Positions 1 through 5,611 of a stretch of 10,739 nucleotides of DNA are shown piece after piece (position 1 is the stretch's first letter; every line of letters starts with the position of its first letter). Origin of the DNA: Deltaproteobacteria bacterium (lineage in GTDB: Bacteria > Desulfobacterota > Desulfovibrionia > Desulfovibrionales > Desulfovibrionaceae); the NCBI GenBank assembly GCA_025350085.1, contig JANXYI010000086.1, positions 1 through 10,739 of the forward strand, read 5' to 3'. Under the pieces are notes generated by a model. The model searched no databases, had not been told where the DNA came from, and was given only the letters and a program-made list of their open reading frames with translations. The position numbers were made by a program, and so were the translations under genes.

Positions 1-290
1 TGGGCCTGGCGCTGGCGGTCAGCGTGGCCAGCTTCGTCAACGTGGCGCTGCTGTCCTGGCTGCTCAAGCGCCGCCTGGGGTCCTGGCCCATGCGCCTGTC
101 CACCTGGCTCAAGTGCGCTGGCCCCAGCCTGGTCATCGGGCTTGGCGCCTGGGCCACCTCGGGCACACGCCTCATCTGGGCCGTGCTCATCCCGGTCTGG
201 GCCACGCTCTACTTCCTGCTGGCCCGCCAGTTGGGGCTGGACGAGGCGCGCCTGCTCACGGACGGGCTGATGCGCCGCCTGCGCCGCTAG
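1..290 (+). CDS. murJ: MurJ/MviN-type lipid II flippase, C-terminal fragment
   Basis: This frame is open from the left edge and ends at TAG 288-290, giving about 95 C-terminal residues of a longer protein. It reads as the last membrane helices of a MurJ/MviN-family flippase. There is a hydrophobic stretch beginning GLALAVSVASFVNVALL, a short basic loop (LLKRRLG), a second hydrophobic stretch (PSLVIGLGAWATS) and a final helix (LIWAVLIPVWATLYFLLARQLG), then a basic tail ending in RRLRR. MurJ moves undecaprenyl-linked peptidoglycan precursor (lipid II) across the inner membrane. The assignment rests on the LALAVSVASFVNVALLSWLLKRRLG pattern, which is typical of the MurJ C-terminal half; other polysaccharide-export (MOP) flippases are less likely but possible. 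The GTG at 24 is only an internal codon. The 3' end is copied in the tandem repeat that follows. Confidence 0.75.
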   Translation, partial: GLALAVSVASFVNVALLSWLLKRRLGSWPMRLSTWLKCAGPSLVIGLGAWATSGTRLIWAVLIPVWATLYFLLARQLGLDEARLLTDGLMRRLRR

Positions 291-360
291 GCGGGCTGAA
301 ATTCTTCTCAGCGGCTCATGGGCGCGCTGATGCGCCGCCTGCGCCGTCGGCCGGGCTGAA
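254..360 (+). repeat. Imperfect 60-bp tandem duplication spanning the murJ stop codon
   Basis: Bases 254-300 recur at 314-360, exactly 60 bp later, with about 7 differences in 47 positions. The core GCTGATGCGCCGCCTGCGCC is identical at 266-285 and 326-345. Because 60 is a multiple of three, the second copy would read in the murJ frame as a second LM..LMRRLRR-like tail, ending at TGA 357-359. The TAG at 288-290 in copy 1 is CGG in copy 2. Translation stops in copy 1, so copy 2 now lies in untranslated sequence. The number of differences suggests an old duplication rather than a sequencing artefact. Confidence 0.8.
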
Positions 361-363
361 AAT

Positions 364-391
364 GCCCCGGCTTTCCGGACGGGCCTTTCTT
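364..391 (+). terminator. Weak possible terminator after murJ
   Basis: A short bulged hairpin is possible here: GCC then CCGG, loop CTTT, CCGG, a three-base bulge, then GGC. It is followed by CTTTCTT. The stem is short and the T-run is interrupted, so this is only a plausible end for the murJ transcript. The hairpin at 516-544 is a stronger candidate. Confidence 0.25.
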
Positions 392-418
392 GTCAAACGC
401 CGTGATAGCGCATAGACA
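390..418 (+). promoter_or_regulatory. Possible sigma-70-like promoter for the binding protein/cyclase unit
   Basis: TTGTCA at 390-395 matches the -35 consensus at five of six positions. It is followed after 17 bp by TAGACA (413-418), which is a poor -10 box with three of six matches. It lies in the only long non-coding stretch upstream of the gene at 580. Transcription from here would pass through the hairpin at 516-544 before reaching the gene. The weak -10 keeps confidence low. Confidence 0.25.
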
Positions 419-515
419 GTAAAAATGGCACGAAGCGGATTTCGTCCCTGGCTGCCAGCGGCCGTTATATTTCGGGGCGGCCTGCGTACGTCGGTCAGGT
501 TCTGGAGCGCATCGC

Positions 516-544
516 CCCGGGCGGCCTGTACGCCGGGTTATTTT
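516..544 (+). terminator. Terminator-like hairpin in the leader of the binding-protein gene
   Basis: CCCGG(G)CG at 516-523 pairs with CGCCGGG at 531-537, giving seven base pairs with one bulged G and a seven-base loop. The T-rich run TTATTTT (538-544) follows directly. This has the form of an intrinsic terminator on the plus strand. It lies 35 bp before the ATG at 580, so it may end murJ transcription or act as an attenuator for the downstream unit. GGGCGGCCTG in this hairpin (519-528) also occurs at 475-484, in each case followed closely by TACG. That direct repeat may be chance in GC-rich sequence. Confidence 0.45.
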
Positions 545-579
545 GAGCGCGGTGCGGAGAGAGGGAAGGGGGTGCGCCG

Positions 580-1761
580 ATGCGTCATGGAACTTCGCTT
601 GCGAGCGGCCCGGCCCGCTGCCTCGTGTTCACCGGCCTCCTGCTGCTGTTCGCCCTGGGCCTCACGGCCGCCTGCAACAGGGGCCAGGGTCCGGAGGACG
701 AGTTCCGCATCGGGCTCCTGTTGCCGCTGACCGGCACGCCCTCCATGGCCACATCCCAGCGCGCGGCCGAGGCCCTTGTGGCGCGCGTCAACGCCGAGGG
801 CAGCCTGGCCCTGGGCGACAGGCATCTCAAGGTCCGGCTCCTGGTGGAGGACACGGGCGACCGGGTGGAGCGCGCCATGGCCGCCGCGGTCCGGCTCATC
901 CGCCAGGAGCGGATCTCGGCCCTGGTGGGGTCGTACTACAGCCGCGACGCCCTGCCCATTGCGGGCGTGGCCGAGCTGAACCAGGTGCCGCTCGTCAGCC
1001 CCTCGGCCAGCACCCCGGCGCTGACCCAGGGCCGCAACTACATCTTCCGGGTCTGCCTGGTGGACACGGTGCAGGGCCGGATCATGGCCCGCTTCGCCCT
1101 GGGGGACCTGGGCCTGAAGCGGGCCGCGGTGCTCTATGACGAGGCCGACACCTACTCCAGCGGGCTGGCGCACCTGTTCTGCGAGGCCTTTGCCGCCCAG
1201 GGCGGGCAGGTGACGGTCCAGGAGGCGTACAGCTCCGGGACCACGGACTTTGCGGCGCCGCTCGCGCGCATCCGGGCCTCTGGCGCGCAGGTCCTGTTCC
1301 TGCCCAACTTTCCCGAGGACCTGGCCCGCCAGCTGGCCCAGGCCAGGGCCGCTGGCTTCAGCGGGGTGTTCCTCGGCGGCGACTCCTGGGATGTGGACCG
1401 GCGCATCCATGCCCTGCCCCAGGCCCAGGGCGCGTTCTTCAGCTCGGACTTTGCGGCGCAGTCCCTGCGCGGGCCGCTGCGCCAGGAGGCCGAGCGCTAT
1501 CAGGAACAGATCGGCACCCCGCTGGACAAGAACGCGGCCCTGACCCTGGACGCGCTGGGCGTGCTCCTGGCCGCGGCTAAATCAGTGGGCAGCGTGGACC
1601 CGGTGTCGCTGCGCGCGGGCATCGCCTCCTTGAGCGGGTATGAGGGGTTCACCGGGAAATTGACCTTTGCGGGCCAGGGCGACGTGGTGCGCAGCGCCCA
1701 TATCCTGGCCATCGAGGGCGCGCAGACGCACTGCCGCCGGGAACTGGCCCCGGCGCAATGA
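580..1761 (+). CDS. LivJ-like substrate-binding lipoprotein (type I periplasmic-binding fold, Peripla_BP_6)
   Basis: This 393-residue protein resembles the solute-binding subunit of branched-chain amino acid type ABC transporters. Residues 1-31 form a basic, hydrophobic signal sequence (LLLLFALGLTAA) and Cys32 is the likely lipidated residue. The lipobox (LTAAC) is acceptable but not ideal. Asn33 gives no Asp-type inner-membrane retention signal. The two-lobed binding fold runs from about residue 42 (FRIGLLLPLTG) to 380. It includes LVGSYYSRDALPIAGVAE, the ligand-pocket-like SPSAS at 140-144, and the inter-lobe region VLYDEADTYSSGLA. The ligand cannot be told from sequence. No permease or ATPase gene is next to it. 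The next gene, 19 bp downstream, is a sensory diguanylate cyclase, so I infer a sensing rather than a transport role. ATG 580 is supported by the signal peptide and by GGAAGGGGG upstream. Confidence 0.85.
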   Translation: MRHGTSLASGPARCLVFTGLLLLFALGLTAACNRGQGPEDEFRIGLLLPLTGTPSMATSQRAAEALVARVNAEGSLALGDRHLKVRLLVEDTGDRVERAMAAAVRLIRQERISALVGSYYSRDALPIAGVAELNQVPLVSPSASTPALTQGRNYIFRVCLVDTVQGRIMARFALGDLGLKRAAVLYDEADTYSSGLAHLFCEAFAAQGGQVTVQEAYSSGTTDFAAPLARIRASGAQVLFLPNFPEDLARQLAQARAAGFSGVFLGGDSWDVDRRIHALPQAQGAFFSSDFAAQSLRGPLRQEAERYQEQIGTPLDKNAALTLDALGVLLAAAKSVGSVDPVSLRAGIASLSGYEGFTGKLTFAGQGDVVRSAHILAIEGAQTHCRRELAPAQ

Positions 1762-1780
1762 ATGACGTGAGCAGGTGCGC

Positions 1781-3745
1781 ATGACGGGTTTCATCCGCAA
1801 AAGCCTCGTGGCCCGGCTGGTGAGCACCTACCTGGTGTTCTCGCTGCTGGCCACGGCCTGCATGGGCGCGGCCACGTACCTGGCCGGGCGGGCCTTTCTG
1901 CGCCAGGCGGCGGTGGAACGCCTGGAGGCCGCCAGCCGCCAGAAGGAGACGGACCTGGCCCTGTGGGTGGAGGAGCGCCTGCGCGACCTGAATTTCGTGG
2001 GCGCCACGGCGTCCCGTGAACTCTCCGGGCGCTCCAAGCGGGAGCCCCACCTGCTTGAGCATCTGCAGGACTTCCAGGCCGCGCAGCCGGACGTGCGCGA
2101 GGCGCTGCTCCTGGCCCCCTCGGGCGGGCGCGTGCTGCTCTCCACCGAGGCCTCGCACGTCGGCGGCTACCGGGCCAACTACCACTTCTACACCCAGGGC
2201 CGGCAGGGACCCACGGTGCAGAGCGTGTACCCGGCGCCGGAGTCGCTCAGGCCCATTCTCACGCTGAGCGTGCCGGTGCGATCCGCCTCGGGCGAGCTTC
2301 TGGGCGTGCTGGCCGTGCACCTGAGCCTGGAGCCCATCGACCAGATCATCCGCTCCCGGGCGGGCCTGGGCGAGACGGGCGAGGCCTATCTGGTGGACTC
2401 CGCCAACGTCCTGGTGGCCTCGGGCCGCACCAGCGGGCCGGGCCTGGGGCGCCAGGCCCACACCGAGGGCATCCACCGCGCCCTGGCCGGAAACAGCGGC
2501 CAGGGGCTGTACCTGAACGACGCCGGGGTGCCGGTGGTGGGGGTGTACCGCTGGCTGCCCGCCTACCAGATGGCGTTACTCGCCGAGATGTCCCAGGACG
2601 AGGCCTTTGCCTCGGCCGGGCGGCTGGCCCTGGCCATCGTGCTGGTGGGCCTGGCCGTGGCCGTGGGCCTGGGCCTCGGGGCCTGGGTGCTGGCCCGGCG
2701 CGTGGCGCAGCCCATCCTGGCCGTGACCAGGGCCGCCACCAAGGTGGCCGAGGGCGACCTGACCGCGCGCGCCCCGGTGTTGACCAGGGACGAACTGGGC
2801 AACCTGGCCAAGGCCTTCAACGCCATGACCCTCGACCTGTCCGATCTCTACTCGCGCCTGGAGCAGGAGGGCCGCGAGCGCGGGGCCATCCTGCATAATT
2901 CCTTTGACGGCATCGCCCTGGCCGAGCCGGGCGGCGCCCTGGTCTACGGCAATCCGGGCCTCATGCGCCTGTTTGGCTATTCCGTGCAGGAGGTGAGCTC
3001 GCTGGCGGCCCTGGCAGACCGCATCTTCACCAGCCCCGAGGACCGCCAGTCCTTTGTGGTCAACCTGATGGCCGACATGGCCCAGGATGATCCGCCGGAG
3101 CGCGTGTTCTCCTTCCTGCACCGCGACGGCGGCCAGTGCTGGTGCCGCATGAAGGTCTCGCGCATGCCCGGCGGCCGGGTGGTCATCAACGCCCAGGACG
3201 TTAGCGCGCTCAAGGTCAGCGAGGAACGCGTGCGGCACATGGCCCTGCACGACCCGCTCACCGGCCTGCCCAACCGCCAGCTCTTCGCCGACCGCCTGGA
3301 GCAGGCCCTGCGCCGGGCGCGGCGCACGACCACCGGCGTGGGGCTCCTGTACGTGGACCTGGACCATTTCAAGGGCCTGAACGACGCCTTTGGTCACGCC
3401 CACGGCGACCGGGTGCTCGTGGAGACGGCGCTTCGGCTGCACGCCTGCGTACGCGAGTCCGACACCGTGGCCCGCCTGGGCGGCGACGAGTTCGTGGTGG
3501 TGCTGCCCGACCTGGCTGGACCCCGGGATGCGCGCGCCGTGGCCGAGAAGATCCTGGAGGCGCTGTATGCGCCTGAGGTGGCCGAGGGCACGATGTTCCT
3601 GGGGGCTTCGGTGGGGCTGGCCTGCTTCCCGGAGCACGGCGCGGACCAGGACACGCTGCTCGGCCGGGCCGACGCGGCCATGTATGCGGCCAAGCACGCG
3701 GGCGGCAACGGCTACCGCATCGCCGGGACCCTGCCTACGGTCTGA
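1781..3745 (+). CDS. Membrane-bound dCache-HAMP-PAS-GGDEF diguanylate cyclase
   Basis: The protein (654 residues from ATG 1781) should make c-di-GMP from two GTP in response to a periplasmic signal. In order: transmembrane helix about residues 10-34; periplasmic double-Cache-like domain about 36-280 (NYHFYTQGRQGP, GETGEAYLVDS); second helix about 282-303; HAMP 304-357 (RRVAQPILAVTRAATKVAEGDLTAR); cytoplasmic PAS about 367-480; GGDEF domain from 486 (HMALHDPLTGLPNRQLF). The signature GGDEF is intact at 567-571. RESD at 558-561 sits at the correct distance for the RxxD inhibitory site, so a catalytically active, product-inhibited cyclase is predicted. ATG 1781 is preferred because AGG at 1773-1775 lies five bases ahead; an in-frame GTG at 1775 would add two residues. 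It follows the binding-protein gene at 19 bp and is probably cotranscribed with it. The last 11 bp overlap the opposing EAL gene. Confidence 0.93.
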   Translation: MTGFIRKSLVARLVSTYLVFSLLATACMGAATYLAGRAFLRQAAVERLEAASRQKETDLALWVEERLRDLNFVGATASRELSGRSKREPHLLEHLQDFQAAQPDVREALLLAPSGGRVLLSTEASHVGGYRANYHFYTQGRQGPTVQSVYPAPESLRPILTLSVPVRSASGELLGVLAVHLSLEPIDQIIRSRAGLGETGEAYLVDSANVLVASGRTSGPGLGRQAHTEGIHRALAGNSGQGLYLNDAGVPVVGVYRWLPAYQMALLAEMSQDEAFASAGRLALAIVLVGLAVAVGLGLGAWVLARRVAQPILAVTRAATKVAEGDLTARAPVLTRDELGNLAKAFNAMTLDLSDLYSRLEQEGRERGAILHNSFDGIALAEPGGALVYGNPGLMRLFGYSVQEVSSLAALADRIFTSPEDRQSFVVNLMADMAQDDPPERVFSFLHRDGGQCWCRMKVSRMPGGRVVINAQDVSALKVSEERVRHMALHDPLTGLPNRQLFADRLEQALRRARRTTTGVGLLYVDLDHFKGLNDAFGHAHGDRVLVETALRLHACVRESDTVARLGGDEFVVVLPDLAGPRDARAVAEKILEALYAPEVAEGTMFLGASVGLACFPEHGADQDTLLGRADAAMYAAKHAGGNGYRIAGTLPTV

Positions 3746-5417
3746 GGGCCGATTTCTTGTCGATGTAGGCGCGCAGGGCCAGCGCGTCCACCGGGTGCGA
3801 GAACAGAAAGCCCTGCCCGTTCTGGCAGTCCAGCACTTTTAGCATGGACCACTGCTCGCGCAGCTCGATGCCCTCGGCCACCACGTCCAGCTTCAGGCTA
3901 TGGGCCAGCGAGATGACCGAGCGCACGATCTTGCGCTGCTCTGCGCTGGTGTCCATGCGGCCCACGAAGCTCTTGTCCACCTTGATCGTGTCGATGGGGA
4001 AGTTCTGCAGGGAGGACAGCGACGAGTAGCCCGTGCCGAAGTCGTCGATGCTGATCTTGACGCCGAGCGCGCGGATGATGTGCAGGCAGTGGGCCGTGAA
4101 GGCCGGGTCTTCCATGGCCACGGTCTCGGTGATCTCCAGACTGAGCCGCTTGGCCGCAAGGCCCGTTTCGCGCAGCACCAGGGCCACGGTCTCGGCGATG
4201 TTGTGCTGGGCCAGCTGCCGGGCGGAGATGTTCACGCTCATGGACAGCCCGTTGAGCTCCGGGTACTCGGCCAGGATCTTGACCATGTCCGTGCAGGCCT
4301 GGCGCAGCACCCACTCGCCGAGCGGCACGATGAAGTCCGTGGCCTCGGCCACGGGCAGGAACTCGTCGGGCTGCATCAGGCCGTGGCGCGGATGCCGCCA
4401 GCGCAGGAGCGCCTCCAGGCTGTTGAGCTCCTTGGTCTCCAGGCAGATGATGGGCTGGTATTCCAGGAAAAACTCGCCATTCTTGAGCCCCGAGACCAGG
4501 TCGATCTCGATCTCCATGAGCCGGGAGCTCTCCTCGAACATGTGCGAGTGGAAGACCTTGTAGCGGTGGTGGCTGTTGGTCTTGGCCTGCCTGAGCGCGA
4601 TGTTGGCGTTGCGCAGGATCTCCTCGGGCCTCTCGCCCGGCACGAAGCCGGACACGATGCCCGCGCTGGCCGTGATGGTGACCTCGTGGCCGCGCAGGTC
4701 GAAGGGCGCGGACATGGCGGCCTGGATCTCCTTGATGTGCTTGATGATCTGGCGCGGGGTCTTGTCCTGGAAGATGAGCGCGAAGCCGTCCCCGGAGATG
4801 CGCGCCGCGGCGTCGGGTAAGGCGATGGTGGAGGTGATGCGCTCCGCGGCCATGCGGATGATGTCGTCGCCATAGGCCGGGCCCAGGGTGTCGTTGACCT
4901 TTTTCAGCCGGTCGATGTCCACCACGGCCACGGTGAAATGATGGCCGCCGCGCTTGCGTTCCAGCTGGCGCTTCAGGTGCTCCATGCACCAGGTGCGGTT
5001 GTGCAGGCCGGTGACGGGGTCCTTGAGCCTTGAGGCGGCCAGCTCCAGCTCCACGACCTTGCGGTTGCTGATGTCGTGCAGGGTGGCGCGCAAAAACTCC
5101 CGGCCCCCGGTCCCGGCCACGCGCCGGGCGTGGCAGGACACCCAGCAGGTGGAGCCGTCGTGGCGGCGGATGCGCAGCTCCAGGCTCTTTTGCTGGACCG
5201 GGCCGCTGCGCAGCTCGGCCAGAAAGACCTCCAGGGGCGCCTTGTACGCGGGGTGCGCCAGGCGCGGCACGGCCCCGGTGGAACCCAGGAAATGCTCCGG
5301 CCCGTAGCCGGTGACGGCCAGGCAGGAGGGGGAACAGTATTCCACCCGGCCGGTCAGGTCTTCCAGGAGTTCCCAATGCTGGGAGGTGTCGGCGACAAGC
5401 TGGTGCACGGGGGGCAT
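3735..5417 (-). CDS. PAS-GGDEF(degenerate)-EAL c-di-GMP phosphodiesterase
   Basis: This 560-residue protein has no signal peptide or membrane helix and should be cytoplasmic. Residues 8-120 form a PAS domain (VEYCSPSCLAVTGYGPEHFLG; LHDISNRK). Residues 130-290 form a GGDEF domain whose signature is SGDGF at 208-212, with ALPD where the RxxD inhibitory site would be, so cyclase activity is unlikely. Residues 300-555 form an EAL domain with E335-A-L, N396, E428, D458-D459-FGTG, K479, E515 and Q535. These match the metal- and substrate-binding residues known in active phosphodiesterases, so hydrolysis of c-di-GMP to pGpG is predicted. The degenerate GGDEF may still bind GTP and regulate the EAL domain, as described in CC3396-type proteins. 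ATG 5417 is preceded by AGGA (plus-strand 5424-5427) six bases away. A 22-bp palindrome lies 21-42 bp upstream of the start. The gene converges on the cyclase gene with an 11-bp overlap. Confidence 0.93.
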   Translation of the reverse strand: MPPVHQLVADTSQHWELLEDLTGRVEYCSPSCLAVTGYGPEHFLGSTGAVPRLAHPAYKAPLEVFLAELRSGPVQQKSLELRIRRHDGSTCWVSCHARRVAGTGGREFLRATLHDISNRKVVELELAASRLKDPVTGLHNRTWCMEHLKRQLERKRGGHHFTVAVVDIDRLKKVNDTLGPAYGDDIIRMAAERITSTIALPDAAARISGDGFALIFQDKTPRQIIKHIKEIQAAMSAPFDLRGHEVTITASAGIVSGFVPGERPEEILRNANIALRQAKTNSHHRYKVFHSHMFEESSRLMEIEIDLVSGLKNGEFFLEYQPIICLETKELNSLEALLRWRHPRHGLMQPDEFLPVAEATDFIVPLGEWVLRQACTDMVKILAEYPELNGLSMSVNISARQLAQHNIAETVALVLRETGLAAKRLSLEITETVAMEDPAFTAHCLHIIRALGVKISIDDFGTGYSSLSSLQNFPIDTIKVDKSFVGRMDTSAEQRKIVRSVISLAHSLKLDVVAEGIELREQWSMLKVLDCQNGQGFLFSHPVDALALRAYIDKKSALRP

Positions 5418-5437
5418 AGCCAGTCCTGATGCTATAG

Positions 5438-5459
5438 GTGATTATTTCGATCTAATCAC
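5438..5459. promoter_or_regulatory. 22-bp imperfect palindrome, candidate operator of the EAL gene
   Basis: GTGATTA at 5438-5444 is the exact reverse complement of TAATCAC at 5453-5459. The central TCGA at 5447-5450 is palindromic about the same centre, so 18 of 22 positions are symmetric. A site of this size and symmetry suits a dimeric helix-turn-helix regulator. It lies 21-42 bp upstream of the EAL start codon. The half-site spacing does not fit the usual CRP/FNR pattern, and I cannot name the regulator. Confidence 0.5.
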
Positions 5460-5488
5460 TGCAATCGCTGGATATCCCTATGCGAGTT

Positions 5489-5516
5489 TTTCGGTTTTGG
5501 CACAGGGAAGCCGAAA
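5489..5516. repeat. Inverted repeat / stem-loop in the AT-rich island
   Basis: TTTCGGTTT at 5489-5497 can pair with AAGCCGAAA at 5508-5516 over nine base pairs (one G-U wobble on the plus-strand transcript), around a ten-base loop. Only TTTA follows on the plus strand, so it is a poor terminator. It may be an operator or a leader structure of the glycosyltransferase unit. Confidence 0.4.
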
Positions 5517-5528
5517 TTTACGTATACT
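5497..5528 (+). promoter_or_regulatory. Weak candidate promoter for the glycosyltransferase pair
   Basis: TTGGCA (5497-5502, five of six to the -35 consensus) and TATACT (5523-5528, five of six to the -10 consensus) lie on the plus strand. The 20-bp spacer is longer than the preferred 17. The start codon is 84 bp beyond the -10 box. The -35 would overlap the stem-loop at 5489-5516, which could allow regulation. Confidence 0.28.
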
Positions 5529-5611
5529 TATTTATATCTATCTTGACATAACAAGCGCCTGCTGGCCGCCCGGCTTTACAGCGCAGCCGGACCCGGCTAG
5601 GGTGCCGCCTC

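Larger units (their letters stand above)
291..579. other. Non-coding region between murJ and the binding-protein gene
   Basis: I see no convincing gene here. The open frames that run through it (for example 113-415 and 425-730 on the plus strand) give arginine- and proline-rich translations without recognisable domains. They are explained by the murJ duplication and by out-of-frame reading of the next gene. The region holds the second copy of the 60-bp repeat, a weak promoter candidate, two hairpins and, at its end, a purine-rich GGAAGGGGG (564-572) that serves as the ribosome binding site for the gene starting at 580. Confidence 0.6.
5418..5611. promoter_or_regulatory. Divergent, partly AT-rich intergenic control region
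   Basis: This 194-bp gap separates the minus-strand EAL gene from the plus-strand glycosyltransferase pair, so it should carry promoters in both directions. Its left two thirds (to about 5550) are much richer in A and T than the rest of the window. It contains the palindrome 5438-5459, the stem-loop 5489-5516, a TATACT box (5523-5528) and a perfect TTGACA (5543-5548) that lacks a -10 partner on the plus strand. On the minus strand AATAAT (plus 5441-5446) and TATAAA are -10-like but have no well-spaced -35. CCGGCT (5570-5575) and AGCCGG (5585-5590) can form a small leader hairpin. I see no gene in it. Confidence 0.6.

Noticed and set aside
425..730. A possible small gene in the murJ-binding protein gap
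   Set aside because: No ribosome binding site stands before it. The translation has no family character and its second half is an out-of-frame reading of the binding protein.
580..1761. Naming the binding protein livJ as part of a working transporter
   Set aside because: No permease or ATPase gene is adjacent and the next gene is a cyclase, so a transport role is not supported by context.
2576..3697. A 373-codon minus-strand frame opposite the cyclase gene
   Set aside because: The His/Gly/Ala/Arg-rich translation has no motif, and it lies antisense to a clear GGDEF protein.
3898..5376. A 492-codon minus-strand frame inside the EAL gene
   Set aside because: It is a same-strand shifted frame with low-complexity Pro/Arg/Gly/His translation. 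The true frame carries PAS, GGDEF and EAL motifs.
5438..5459. Reading the palindrome as a CRP/FNR-family site
   Set aside because: GTGA and TCAC are 14 bases apart rather than six, and the TTGAT-N4-ATCAA pattern is absent.
5498..5512. A sigma-54-like site (TGGCAC followed by GC)
   Set aside because: The GG to GC spacing is one base short of the strict sigma-54 requirement and the -12 element lacks TTGC. It also coincides with the loop of the stem-loop at 5489-5516.
5543..5548. A perfect TTGACA taken as a -35 box for the glycosyltransferase genes
   Set aside because: At 16-18 bp downstream the sequence is GC-rich with no -10 resemblance, so it cannot stand as a promoter alone.
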